Of a stretch of DNA of 37,299 bases, positions 19,562 to 30,470 are shown piece after piece. Below the pieces are notes generated by a model that was not told the origin of the DNA, made no database searches, and was given only the letters and a program-made list of their open reading frames with translations. Numbering within the stretch: the stretch's first letter is position 1; every line of letters begins with the position of its first letter. The DNA is from Chara braunii. Taxonomy: Eukaryota > Streptophyta > Charophyceae > Charales > Characeae. The DNA lies in the NCBI GenBank assembly GCA_003427395.1, contig BFEA01000258.1:1497354-1534652 (forward strand), read 5' to 3'. A program made the position numbers and the translations under genes.

Positions 19562-20228
19562 TCATTCCGCGATAGCAATAATCTTTGCGACGTCCATGTG
19601 GAGATCATGATCAGACACATGGTGTCCTAGGAAGTCCACATTGTGTTGGGCAAAGCGACACTCATTGAGCTTGGCATAAAGCCATGCTTGTGTAAGCGTT
19701 CTAGGACATAGCAGAGCTGTGAGGTGATATTTCAAGGTACGATGGTAGACCAAAATGTCGTACAGGTACACGAGAACGTACTCTTTAAGGATATACCTAA
19801 AAATAGGGTACATTCGACCTCACATTGCACTCGTAGTGACCGAAGCGCGATCGGAAGGCGGTCTTCGGTTGGTCATGTGAGACAACGCAGATCTGATGGT
19901 ACCCGCTACAATGATCGATCCTCATAAAGAAGCGGTTGCCTGCCAGATGGTCAAACAACTCATCTTCGCGAGGTGTGAGATAGTTATTCTTAACCGTGTA
20001 ACGATAACGGTTAAGACCACGGTAAAGGTGAAGAGATTCATCCGCTTTGTGAATAACAAAGACGAATGCACCCCAAGGGGGGTTACTGAGCTTAATGAAA
20101 CTCAGTCGAAGGAGGTCCTCAAGCTGATGCTTGAGTTTCGTCGCCCCTGGAATCGAAAGTTGGTAGGGTACCTGATGATGAACACGATAGTCAAACACAA
20201 AATATATATAATGGTCAACACCGCGCAT
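19562..20228 (-). pseudogene. Gypsy reverse transcriptase, deleted and mutated
   Basis: The minus strand reads VPYQLSIPGATKLKHQLEDLL, then SNPPWGAFVFVIHKADESLHLY, LTPREDELFDHLAGNRFFMRIDHCSGYHQI (motif A Asp present) and PKTAFRSRFGHYEC. The segment that normally holds the conserved FGLTNAPATF block is missing at about 19813, with a frame change. The next frame has VLVYLYDILVYHRT, where the YxDD box reads YLYD, and then AQHNVDFLGHHVS of the RT thumb. The family assignment is firm; the enzyme is not functional. Confidence 0.85.
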
Positions 20229-21152
20229 CGGAGAGATCCTGCTGTATGAGAATACGAAGGAAAAACATTACGGTATTCTCAAATCAGGTTACGAATGGCG
20301 GACTCTAAGTCGACAGTGAACCGTGCGAGTTCCTTAGCATCTCCATCAGCACGAGACGTCTGTGTAGAATCGCCAGTAGTCGGCGGAGGAACCTGGGATG
20401 TCGAAGGGTTATCCGTAGGCTAGGGGGTGGATGTGGAGATGAGAGCCACAAACATTAAGGAAAGGTTGGGGAGTCGGACTCCAAGAGGATGAGATCAACA
20501 TATGGACAGAGGGGATCGCAACGAAAAAGATCCCCGACGTTCGTCCTCCTGACGTAGGAAGTGAGCGAACTGGTGGAGGGTGGTGAAGGCAATGTTCCTG
20601 TGACACCCTGAAGAACGAGGGTCCTGGGGAGGCAGGTCGAGAGGAGTATCGCCCGTGCTGCCAATTAATGCGACTTGATGGGTCTGATGACAATTCATTT
20701 TAAGAACGAGTCACTCGGTCGCTCATTTTGCCTCTGTCTCGATGAAACTTGCGAGACCAGAGAGTGTCAAGGATAAAGTCGTACGCAGTGTACAACACAT
20801 CGAAGTATGAAGAGGAGTGGTAACGACGAGACGCCTAGGTACTATTCGGCAGTTCGAGGGTAAGGGAGAAGTGGAGGTCACAGACCGTGTGATCAAAGAA
20901 GCATTGCGTCTTGTTATCTCTGAGGGTAACAGAGATAGGAGAGCAAGACGCGAAGGTAGCTAGACGAGCTTCCTCAACTAGACGAGGGCGAACGAAATCT
21001 CCCTGCAAACCAGAGTTCCATAAAACATGGTACATCCTCATAGATGTCCCAAGGCGATTGAGAATGATAGAGAGGGTGCGATTAGGGTATGAGAGTAGAG
21101 TGAGGAGACGACGTAGGACGTTTACGTGTTTCGTGAGTCACTCCTAACGAGC

Positions 21153-22042
21153 CTAGAGGATGTTAAAATCCAGGAAAAAAAACATAACATCCTCGCGAAT
21201 CGCCTGCTGAGCACTACAACAAGCAATGCGCCATGGTGGTTTGTAAAGAAGCCACTCGCTGGGTGCGCGGGGTCGAAGGTGGAGGAGTCGGAGAGGGTAC
21301 CTTAGTGGGGGGGGAGTGACGAACTGTAAGGTGCCCTGAGGTGAGAGTGAGGAGATAGGGGGAGGAGGTTGAACTCCGAGCCGCAATGTCGTGATCGGTG
21401 CGGAAAGCTGGGAAGCAACATCGGGATATGTAGATGAGACTGTATGTCCAGATACTGTTATCTGAGTAGCAACACCTACGACAATGGGCGAAGCGGCTGT
21501 GGTGGGGGTCCATAAAGGTGCCACAATAGACGGGTGGTCTGAGAAGCAGCGACACTCACCACTGCAAAGGGGGAGTGTTGGGCCTGACCCCCGGGGGAGG
21601 AGGAACCACCACATCTCCGTGGGGAATTGGACTGGGAGCCGGTAGGGGATAGAGTGTGGAAGCGGTGGGAAGAGTGATGATGAGAACCCTTAAGGCACTG
21701 GACGTCAAGGGCGAGCGCATTAAGTTGTGCTTGCATGGGTGCAAGCGCATCGAGTCGTGCTTATATAGGGACGAAAGGACTGAAGGTCTGTAGAAGCCTG
21801 ACCAAGGACCGCTGGCTGAATAGGCATCTGAGAGTTGGATGGCGCACCACAACAATCTCCTCGGGTGTACTCCCGTTTGTGTATGGTGGAGGGATGGGGT
21901 TAGAAATGGTGGGAGGTGGAAACAAAGGTGGGGAAAGAGATGGGCTGGTATGTGGGGAAAGGGGTCCACCAGTAAGAGGGAGGGGACGAGGGGAGCGAAG
22001 TGGGTAGTCATAAATTGGCCCGCTCCTTGACCAGCGGGTCAT
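21153..22042 (-). pseudogene. Gag-like proline/serine-rich region of the second Gypsy relic
   Basis: Overlapping minus-strand frames give Pro/Ser-rich stretches (PRPLPLTGGPLSPHTSPSLSPP) and QAQLNALALDVQCLKG, a short helical piece. They lie upstream of the RT in the right orientation for gag. No zinc knuckle or capsid motif was seen, so assignment rests on position. Confidence 0.35.
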
Positions 22043-23625
22043 GCGTGAGAGGGTGGCGCGAAGCCGGCTGAAGGGAGAAGATCTGTTCGGATTCAGGGTG
22101 TCCGACGGGAGGAGTCAGTAAAAGAGAGGGGTTAGGAGAACCCTAAACCCTAGAAAACCCCTAAGAAAACCCTAATCGAAGTTTGGGGGTTAGGGTAGAG
22201 TAGTGGCGACCTAATCAAGAAAGAAAATAACAACCATGGAAGGAAGGGGAGAAGAAAAATCTCCAGATAGTGAATTTTTGAGATAAAAAAAAAGAGAAAA
22301 AGAAACAAGGGTGTCAAAGGTGTCAGAGGTGTTGGTCGAGGCAAGGGTGGTGACGGGGACAGCTGGCGGTCCAGAACATGTGTAGTGATAGGGAGGCCAA
22401 GGTCAGCAACTATTTTCTTGGTCATTGTCTCTTTGTCCTCCACCACGGTTCCCACCGCATCTTGAAAGAGTTATCGAGGTTTCCCAATTTGCGAGTTGGA
22501 TTTGACCATATGGCTTTGAATGTTGTTATCATCTCTTCGTGTCGTGCCTGGTTATCTGTTGTCCTGAGATTTTGTTTCAGTTGGGCCATGCATTATGGAT
22601 ATTACAGCGGAGTGTGTCAATTATATGTCGTCTTGCTTGATGGAACCGAAGGGTGTTCTCTTTGTGTTTATGCAAGCATCGGGAACGCCATGCTATCATA
22701 AGGACTTTTAACCTCGTATCTTTGAACAGGTTAAGTTGGAAGTCAGACCACTGGCTCTGGACATTGGGTGTTTGGCCGAATAGTAGGGTCCCTGGGTCCC
22801 ATGGTAGGTCAGTGTTTGTGAGAAACGACCAGGCGACACTCCACAATTGCCAGATTTGTCAGGCCAGCCGACAGTAGAGGAGGCAATGCTCCAAATCCGC
22901 TATTTATGGTTGCGTTGCTGAGCAACAAAAGGAGCAGATTGGTGATAACTTACCTTGTTGCTCTAACCAGGATCTATAGACTATCCATGCTAGCGTCGGT
23001 AAGCATCGAAAAATTATTTGCCACTGAAGCACTCAGTGGAAGGCCGGAGACAGCTGACAATTTTAAGTGTTGTGGGTCTGTGTTGTTTAGATCTAAGTCT
23101 CGAACCCATCTCCATTTTACAATGTCGGTGGTGTCGGTGGTTTTGTGGATTCGCCTGTGGCAGTCTTTGACTGTGTACTTCCAAAACCGGAGCCCCTCCC
23201 ATTGCCATTCGGTCGGGTCGAATGGTAGGAGGCACAACGAATCGTTGTTTCGTAGACCCACCACCCATCCGATTTGTCGCCCAATATCCAGATTCGTATA
23301 AGGCCGACCGGGGGTGGGTTTCGTCGCAGTCGGGGTTCTGGGTGAGGCGGGACAGTCTTGCTCCTGGTAGTGTTGGTTCATAGGCGGCCAGTTCCGCCTG
23401 CGACGTTGTGCAGTGAGATGTCATTTAAACCGCAATGGGGAGCGGGAGCGAGGCATCAGGGATCACCCAGTAACCTTTGCAAATTTGTGGGCCTCAAAGC
23501 ATGGCCTGCACCCATGCAATGGGGATGGCTTCTTAGATTTGTTGCAGTTTCTCGTGGATGTTTCAGATCGCGCATAGCCAAAGTAACTCCATCTCCCCAA
23601 ACTTTCCATCAAGTAGCCAGGGTGG

Positions 23626-23731
23626 GATCTCCATCCACTTCCGCCACATAGGATGTCTATTAAAACTATCTTCTCGCAGATCTCCATCCACTTCTGCCAC
23701 ATAGGATGTCTATTAAAACTATCTTCTCGCC
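23626..23731. repeat. 53-bp tandem duplication in the LINE relic
   Basis: GATCTCCATCCACTTC starts at 23626 and again at 23679, with nearly identical 53-bp units (ending TATCTTCTCGC). Confidence 0.9.
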
Positions 23732-24094
23732 CCCTCAATCGCACAATCCCCACGATTACTCCGAAACAACAGGAAACGCATGACGTCACAGCCCCTCAGT
23801 TCTTCCCGCTGCCATGCCGCAAAAGCAAAAGAACCGTATTCAAGTTTGACACGAACTCCATCCAGATTCACCTTCCATCCCATCCAAAGAGGGAACACGC
23901 ACAACAGCTGAAGAACTCACCAAGTGAGGAAATCTCAGAATGCGCACCATAGACCCGCCTTTGTACTTCCCATCGTCGCACCACCAGCACCAGCTCTGTC
24001 TAGACTCGCCCATCACCCTTCTGACACAAGGAACGCACATGCAAAAGATGGGGTCTGGTCCCCTGCCAATTCGCCTACCAACACTATCTAGTGC

Positions 24095-24240
24095 GAAGCC
24101 AGAGGGGGGGGCAAGTCGGGAAAGCACTTGGAAGCTCATGCGCCGGCACCTGCCATCACCAACCAATGTGAAGCCAGAGGGCGCGCCAAGTCGGGAAAGC
24201 ACTAGAACGCTCATGCGCTGGCGGCGCAGCGCCCCCAGTA
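24095..24240. repeat. 75-bp imperfect tandem repeat
   Basis: GAAGCCAGAGG starts at 24095 and 24170. Both units contain CAAGTCGGGAAAGCACT and CTCATGCGC. They lie at the 5' side of the LINE relic. Confidence 0.8.
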
Positions 24241-24290
24241 GCGCTACGCCCGCCCAAATTCCAAACTCCTAACACTTCATCTCTTTCTTC

Positions 24291-24468
24291 TTCCTTCCTT
24301 CCTTCCTTCCTTTCTTCCTTCCTTCCTTCCTTTCTTCCTTCCTTCCTTCTTTCCTTCCTTCCTTCCTTCCTTCCTTTCTTCCTTCCTTCCTTTCTTCCTT
24401 CCTTCCTTCTTTCCTTCCTTCCTTCCTTCCTTCCTTCCTTCCTTCCTTCCTTCCTTCCTTCCTTCCTT
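24291..24468 (+). repeat. (TTCC)n microsatellite
   Basis: About 45 tetranucleotide units with occasional TTTC variants. Polypyrimidine on the plus strand. Confidence 0.97.
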
Positions 24469-24469
24469 A

Positions 24470-25135
24470 TGCCCTCAAGGTCTGCTGGAAGGCCTGGAAT
24501 GGGGCCGAAGGCTCATCGCAGGGCCCCCAATTTTTTTTTGGTTTTGTTTTGTTTTTTGTTATATATTTTTTTGTTTTTCCAGGAAAATTTGGAGGATCAT
24601 TTATTCAAAATTTTGATCATTATGAGGCCGAGAATCTTCAACAAACAACGAGGAGTCATATGGCACTGGAACATGTCTAGCTTCGGTTTAACCCATCAAA
24701 ACCAGCTTTCTGCTATCGACAGGTCTGCTTACAACTTGTACACTGAGCACTCTACTCTTTTGGATATCCTAGTATCTCCATCTAGTTTATCTACATCATC
24801 ATTTCAAGCCTACTTGGCGACCTGTTGGGCGACCGCCCCCTAGTATGACACTCGTACTGGTCTCACCCTGAAGCTCCTGCTGTTTTCTGCTTGCCTACTT
24901 TCGCTGAATAAGAAGTGAGTGCCCTGGTAAGTCCTACAAATCTGATCAATTTCATACCAATCTTATTATGAAAACTATAAGCGGGGAAAACGAGAATGAG
25001 AAATAGATGAAGAGGAATTATAGGCTTCTTAGGACGGGTTCACTCAACCTATGAAACAGACAGAGCAAAGGTTAGATCTTGACAAATTTTTGTCCGGTAC
25101 CATCAAAACGACTATCAGGGGAGGGGGGGGAAAAG
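24470..25135. other. Spacer, no recognised gene
   Basis: An open frame of 124 codons on the plus strand (24469-24843) begins in the TTCC repeat and resembles nothing I know. A T-rich stretch lies at 24530-24580. The rest is unremarkable. Confidence 0.6.
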
Positions 25136-25139
25136 GGAT

Positions 25140-26150
25140 GCCGTCCATGCAGAAACCCTTACAAGGGTATCTGCCCGGGATTTTCAATGTCGGGCAATTG
25201 TCCGACTGATGATAAGATTTTGTTTGAATGACCTTACTTGATGAGGTTGAGGTATTTGCCAAAGTCTATTCAGACTAGACCTACGTCTAAAAGGCTGAAA
25301 TTTTCCTGCCAAAGTTCGGATGCCTGCGACCCGCCAAAAGGACGGTGAGTGTCAGCGGTATGGCTAGTCATGTGTCATGTTTGGCACGGCCGCAGGGATG
25401 TACGACCATTGGCATACTAAATCTGAATTTATTCTACGTAAAATTGAGACGTGCGGCTGCTAGGCCGCGCGATTCAGGGGCTAAGTGGCTTGAAAAGTGA
25501 TCGCGTCGCTTGTACAATCACAGCATAGAAAACGTGGGTTGTAATTTTTTTTTTTAAGTGTCATAAAATTACCCGCGCCGAGGGATTGAGCCCGCGCTCA
25601 AGTGGTAAAGCACCTACGTCCTATCCTATTAAGATGGACCATGCGACGCTCTGGGGATCGGAGGCCGGCTGTTTTTGTGGCAAGGGGCAGACAAAGGCTT
25701 GTTGGTTGTGTGTTGGCTGTATGCTGGCTGTTCCCACTGGACCTATCCCTTCATATTCAAGGGTTGCTCCTATTTGGTATGAAATAGGAACTAGCTTAGT
25801 AGGATAGCATGCCAGATTTTTACCCAACTAATATCGGGATCGAACCCGACAGACTACTACTCGGGCTGGCTCCTTTTGGAGCAGCGCACCGAAAGGAACA
25901 GTAGGCGCGGTCAATTTCGACCGTGAGATCTTCTTATCTCGCGGCCAAAATCGGTCGCGCGAGATCATTGTAGCCCCTGCGCAAGGATGACACACATAAA
26001 CCGAGATATGGTCTATTTTTTTTTTTTTTCGATTCCTCGATAGGACTCGAACTCGGGTTTGTATTCAGGCAGGGAGGGGAGCGCCAGCAAGGCGTGGTGA
26101 TGGCAACCGTGGTCATTGGCTTATGCCAACGACTCTATTACTAAGGGGAA
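25140..26150 (-). mobile_element. Hairpin-rich non-autonomous element, copy B
   Basis: Inverted, diverged copy of 13240-14153. On the minus strand: B-box-like GTTCGAGTCC (26052-26043), the TTATGTGTGTCATCCTTGC segment, a hairpin at about 25946-25923, a GCTCC-AAAA-GGAGC hairpin near 25880, a canonical B-box GGTTCGATCCC (25846-25836), a CCTATTT/AAATAGG hairpin (25788-25769), the CCTGAATCG-GCGGCCTA segment near 25480, a GTCGG[G]C hairpin (25206-25189) and a terminal hairpin (25174-25149). On the plus strand CAAGTGGTAAAGCAC near 25600 resembles a tRNA A box. It encodes no protein. Confidence 0.72.
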
Positions 26151-26185
26151 AAAAAAACAAAAAAACTAAGAGTTAAGATTTGACA

Positions 26186-26234
26186 CCCGCCAGCTGGCGG
26201 GCAAAGAAGAGGGCAGAGGAAACAAGTCCTCTGC
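26186..26234. repeat. Perfect palindrome and adjacent hairpin
   Basis: CCCGCCAGCTGGCGGG (26186-26201) is a 16-bp perfect palindrome. About 12 bp further, GCAGAGGA (26213-26220) pairs with TCCTCTGC (26227-26234) across a 6-nt loop. A similar pair of motifs occurs near 13018-13050. Confidence 0.85.
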
Positions 26235-26594
26235 TGGTACCCGTACGTAAGGTAAGGTTTTTGGTTTTTGTTTGTTGATGTTTGGAGGTCCTTAAATTCC
26301 AAATCCCTCGAAGATTATGAATCCAATCAAAAGACAAGGGAAGAGGTGTCAAATCTGATGATAACTAAGAGGTTTGCATAAAACAAAATGTCCTGGCCTA
26401 GGGCCCAACACCTCCTAACCAACCAAAGTTCACCATCCTTCATGCAACAAAGATTGAGATGAAATGAGAACGAAATTTGATGGTAATGAAGTCGTAATGT
26501 TTGCAGGTTATGGTGGTAGGAGCGGCTCCTAGGTCAGAGCATAAAGAGGACTTCTCTAGGTGGATCTATTCCGAGTGGCTTCTATGAAGAAGGA

Positions 26595-27515
26595 TTGTTA
26601 GGAAGTGTTGAGTTGATAGTAAATCATGGAGTAGGGGGCAACACATATCGAGAGCGGGATCGTTTGTTATGGAATTTATGTCAATGGCTGACTCAAAAAG
26701 GAATTGGGAGGAATTTAAGTGATTGTATTGACTTGGACATTCTTGCCTTTGTCGAGGGATGCTTAATTCCTGACTTACAAAGTAGCTCTAGAACTAAAGA
26801 CCGACATGGCCAAAGCTTGGTAGCAGTTAGTACCTTGGAAGGAAGTTTGAGTAATCTTTATCGGTGCTTTGAACTCCTAGGTCGAGAAGGCAGAAAAAAT
26901 CCTTGTCATTCACCCAAAGTTCGAATGTATCGTCGAGCTTATCGTAATAAAGCAGTAAGCTTAGGAGTTCATGAGAAACAAGCTTCACCTATGACTCGAG
27001 AAAAGATGGATTTACTTCGGGAATGCATTCAGTCGTTCATGAAATCACAAAAAGATTGGGAGTATGTTGAGTCGCTTCGAGACCTCTGCATTATGACTTA
27101 TCTCTGGGAGAGTTGGCAGCGGGGTGGAGAGGGTCTCCGATTAGAAAGTAATGAAATTGATGTGGCTACTCAATTGGCTCAGCCTCGGTATACGAAGACT
27201 CAACAGAGAGGGAAATCTGTAGTGATAAATCTGGAAAAACCTGCAGGTCTTGGTATTACCTTCCTCGAATTGTGTGAAGAGATGAGTAGATGCTACCTTG
27301 AGTTAGGTGAAGATTTTCGAACTGGGTCTATCTTTCGAGGTCGTCGATCACAAAAGGTTTTGAGTTTGAATGCCTTTAATAGAATCTTGAGGACCTGGCT
27401 AAAACGAGTTGGGCTAGATGGATCCGAACGTAGTCATGGCTTTCGAGTTGGCAAAGTACGTGAAGGAATCCGTCAGGTATGGTCCCTGGAGCAAATGCTA
27501 ACTCAAGGATCCTGA
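26595..27515 (+). CDS. DIRS-type tyrosine recombinase, stop codon before the catalytic Tyr
   Basis: A 306-residue frame with an N-terminal helical part (WNLCQWLTQKGIGRN, then SLSNLYRCFELLGREG) and a C-terminal tyrosine recombinase catalytic domain. It would integrate the circular cDNA by strand exchange through a covalent phosphotyrosine. Visible catalytic positions: Arg176 in WQRGGEGLRLES, the first Arg, as in DIRS recombinases; and His281 and Arg284 in SHGFR, the H-x-x-R box. Lys201 or Lys207 may be the beta-hairpin Lys. The frame ends with TGA at 27513-27515, just where the family usually has Trp, and the continuing frame supplies Tyr at 27540-27542. So the protein as written lacks its nucleophile. 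The start ATG at 26595 is the first in the frame; the true start is uncertain. It converges on the RT/RNase H frame. Confidence 0.82.
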   Translation: MLGSVELIVNHGVGGNTYRERDRLLWNLCQWLTQKGIGRNLSDCIDLDILAFVEGCLIPDLQSSSRTKDRHGQSLVAVSTLEGSLSNLYRCFELLGREGRKNPCHSPKVRMYRRAYRNKAVSLGVHEKQASPMTREKMDLLRECIQSFMKSQKDWEYVESLRDLCIMTYLWESWQRGGEGLRLESNEIDVATQLAQPRYTKTQQRGKSVVINLEKPAGLGITFLELCEEMSRCYLELGEDFRTGSIFRGRRSQKVLSLNAFNRILRTWLKRVGLDGSERSHGFRVGKVREGIRQVWSLEQMLTQGS

Positions 27516-27716
27516 AAGAGTTTCTCTTCCTTCATTCGGTATGGATATGGTTGCCATACCCTAGGGGGGCGTCAACAACGAGACCCGTTTTGCCATTAGC
27601 TTAAAAGTGTCAGAATTGTGTGTTCCCCTGCGTACCTTGAAGCTTGGAAGGCAAGAGGAAGGATGGTTTGAAATTTCAAAAAATCATGAACAACTCATAG
27701 TTGCCACCATGGGGAA

Positions 27717-29484
27717 TCATGCGGCCTTGGGGGTTGAGGAGGTGATAAGCAAGTATTCCACTCCAAAAACCTTCATTCTTCTGACCACCTGACAGAGTAA
27801 AGATGCTGGTGGAAAAATCCATGGATAAGAGTCCCCTTGGAACTCTTGCCAATTCATGGCTAATCCGTCAACATCGTTGTAGTCTTCGCACCATATCTCA
27901 GAGACAAAACAATTAGACACATGATGTGTTTGAGATGCAAAGAGATCAGTTGAATGCGTCTCAAATCTTTTGAAGATTTGATTGACCAAAGAAGGGGTCA
28001 AACCCCAATCAGTGGGGTCCTTCCATTTTGAGAGGGAGTCGGCTTCCGAATTGAAGAAACAAGGAACCCAAATGGGTTTGAGTTGGCCTTGAATGTCGAG
28101 AAGGATGAAAGTGATTTCCCTGAGAAGGGAGTTGATCATTGCATGTGGTGTTCTCCAATTATTGAGTAATGTAACAACACCATCATTGTCTTCAACGACC
28201 TTTACCGCACCATCCTTGGAGGGTAGAGCGAAATGCCTGCAAACAAAGGCGAGAGCAGAGAGTACTCCAAATAATTCTTTGTGAGTGTTTGAGGTTAAGA
28301 TCCAATCGTGGGGAAGAGGTAGACTTAATTTTTTGAAGTCGGAAAACTTTACGCATTGAGACGGAAGGAATGAGCATTTGTTCAAACTTAGAAAAATCTC
28401 AGTTTGTGAAGTAGACAGGTGTAGATAAAAGAAGACCAAAGACTGCAAAGATAGGTTCTTTGGACCATGAGTGAGTCGTCAATATAGGAGAAGGTGAAAG
28501 TGAACCTGATTCTTAGGACCGTCATTACTTCTTGCATTACGGAAGTGAAAATCCAACAAGCTGAAGAGATTCCGACGCACAGGGTTGTGAAGTGGAAGAA
28601 TTTGTTCCTCCATTCGAAAGCGGGATAATTTTTAGACTCCTTGTTGATTTTGATGTGGTAATAAATTAATAATCATTATTGACATCATAAGTTGTGACAA
28701 AATTTGTAACAGAGTTGGTGGAGCAGGCGGTTGAAACGTCGAAAATTGATTCGTAGTACAATTTTGGGAAGCAAATGAAGAGATTGACAAATCTCAAATC
28801 CATAATGAAGCGTTTTTTGAAGGAGCTTTTGACGACAAAGATTGGGTTAATACTAATTGGAGATGAAGTTTCACAAATTACTCATTGATTGAACAATGTT
28901 TCAAGAGTCAAATCAACAAAGTTTCGGTTTTCGTAGTTCAGATCATAGGTGGGAAAATGGGTGGGAGGGGGTTTCATCATTCGTAAAGCTTTCTTGAATT
29001 GTTGTGTGGTCATTAACTTCCTAACCATTCTCCAAACTTCCTCGATCTTTGCAGACTCATTGTGGTCGGTACCCTCAAATTTTAGGCCTACACCCCTCTT
29101 GATTCAATTCAGGACATTCTTAGAGTCCATTCTGCTGGAGCCCTTCAATAACTCATTCCATTCGACCCAGTTATCTGAAAGTGATGCCGCCTTGAAATCT
29201 TCAAGCTTGTTGAGTCATTCATGAGTTCTTGAAAGCATATCGAAGGCGCGTGCAACTTCGACATTTGAAGGGGGATGGTTAATTAATGAACGCAGGTGTT
29301 TGATGGATGGTAGTTGTCTAGCCATTATACGGCCTTTTTCCATCGTCTCTTCTGAAGTCTTGGTGCTTGGGGTTTTGCTTGGAGTAATGTTGGTTCTTGT
29401 CCTTGTTTTTATGGTAATTGGTTGGTTGTCTGCAACACATGACATTTTTTGGTTAGTTTTACTTACCTTAGTGATGAGATCCAA
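27717..29484 (-). pseudogene. DIRS-type reverse transcriptase and RNase H polyprotein, frameshifted
   Basis: Minus-strand order: a linker (29484-29215; INHPPSNVEVARAFDML), an RT start (SPISINPIFVVKSSF, then FIMDLRFVNLF), motif A region TYDVNND with a frameshift near 28660, then YHIKINKES and FFHFTTLCVGISSACWIFTSVMQEV, and an intact catalytic box YIDDS (28486-28472). The last frame (28448-27717, 243 residues) gives the RT thumb (LNKCSFLPSQCVKF) and RNase H with likely catalytic Glu58 (NTHKELFG), Asp89 (EDNDGVVT) and Asp137 (NSEADSLS). It ends in the PWIFPPASLLCQVVRRMK signature seen at the end of DIRS-type RNase H regions. At least three frameshifts or stops, so inactive as it stands. Confidence 0.85.
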
Positions 29485-29669
29485 ATGTTTAACCGGAAAA
29501 GGCCGGTGGACATAGATGAAGTGCCATAAAAAAACCCTTCAAAGTTCTTTCTTAATATGGTTTCCCTTCCTTTTTTTGGGGTGATGGGGTTTTAAATTGA
29601 TAAAAGCAAACATCAACCGGAAAAAGTCAGGGGGCTTGATGGGGTGCCCCAATGGTGTGCCGATGGAAA

Positions 29670-30470
29670 TTACCTTCTTGCGGCTTTATATTCTGTATCG
29701 CTCCAAGCTCTGAGGATCTTAGGCAAGGTATTTGTCATAGTAAATAGTAGAGATTTAATCAACCAATCTTTGACTTTTGTAGGACAAAGAGAGTCACAAA
29801 ACCGTCTTTCAACACGGTCAGTATCGTTAGCAAATGCCTTAGCCTCATCCTTTCCCGACCCAAATTGAGTATAGGCTAGATGGATCATCTTAGCTCTTAT
29901 AAGTATGTCAATGTGCCTACTCCATGGTGGGGCTTGATATATCTGATGCAACCAATCTACTTCTATTGTTGTTGCCTCACATTTTGGGTTCAACTCCTAG
30001 ATCATCTTCAGGAACATAAAATTTATATTTGCCTCGTTGACTGCACCCAGATTTTCTATGTCCAGATCCTCGCTATCCGAGTCTGATCGACTACTGGCAT
30101 GTCTTCTCCTGAGGTAGTTGGGCTTTCTTCTTCTCTTGAGAGCAGTTCTTTGAACTGATGTTTTCAGGTCATTTTCAGATAGTTTATCATTCCCATTGTC
30201 GATCGTCAGTCCCTTCCCTTTGTTGGTCCCTTCCTTAGGGGATTTCACCTTGATAATGATAATGGATCCATGAAATGGAGGCTCGTTGGTGTCGTTTCTT
30301 TTGACCTCGAAAAAAACATCCTCAAGACTTAACCCTGGTTCAGAAAGATTCTTGAGGACCAGGGCTGGATAAAAATGTTCTACCGGGGTGTTGCAGAAGA
30401 CACTTATAGTGGAGCCTACTAGGATGCCGACTCCTCGGGATTCAACAAAAGCTCTTGTGAAGATGTCCAT
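29670..30470 (-). pseudogene. ORF1 (gag-like) of the DIRS element with one amber stop
   Basis: The frame from 30470 runs 157 codons to a TAG (29999-29997) and continues in the same frame for another 108 codons to about 29670. The first part has a Lys/Arg-rich segment (VQRTALKRRRKPNYLRRR) followed by an acidic SRSDSDSEDLD stretch. The second part is helical and non-repetitive (TIEVDWLHQIYQAPPW, then DWLIKSLLFTM). Position upstream of the RT and length fit an ORF1/Gag that would package the RNA. No motif proves this. If the TAG is ignored it is a single 266-codon frame. Confidence 0.55.

Larger units (their letters stand above)
18905..22200 (-). mobile_element. Second Ty3/Gypsy relic, heavily decayed
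   Basis: A different Gypsy lineage from the first element. Minus-strand order is a proline/serine-rich gag-like region (about 22042-21150), an unreadable middle, RT (20228-19562), the RT/RNase H junction (about 19560-19320; WFWTPLCDDVFPALKKAAT, then FNRPFIITTDA) and an RNase H end near 19050 (EITYTTDKREVIEVAYATRRLRYYL). Frames change repeatedly. I could not see LTRs or an integrase. 22139-22197 contains plant telomere-like AAACCCTA motifs. Confidence 0.75.
22420..24240 (-). pseudogene. LINE ORF2 3' region (RT C-terminus and zinc-finger-like end)
   Basis: Minus-strand frames in order: 24214-23840, 23789-23463, 23381-22974 (RLTQNPDCDE and WKYTVKDCHRRIHKTTDT pieces), then DLEHCLLYCRLA-stop-QIWQLWSVAWSFL near 22890-22810, and FQLNLFKDTRLKVLMIAWRSRCLHKH with LDNSFKMRWEPWWRTK near the end. 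The EHCLLYCRLA...W pattern is the zf-RVT type motif found after the RT of plant LINEs. Frameshifts and stops occur throughout, and no catalytic RT domain or endonuclease is visible, as expected of a 5'-truncated copy. Confidence 0.7.

Noticed and set aside
22139-22197. Chromosome end or genuine telomeric array
   Set aside because: Only two or three imperfect repeats, embedded in a retrotransposon relic.
24469-24843. 124-codon plus-strand frame after the TTCC repeat
   Set aside because: Starts at the microsatellite edge, has a poly-T-derived hydrophobic stretch and shows no known motif.
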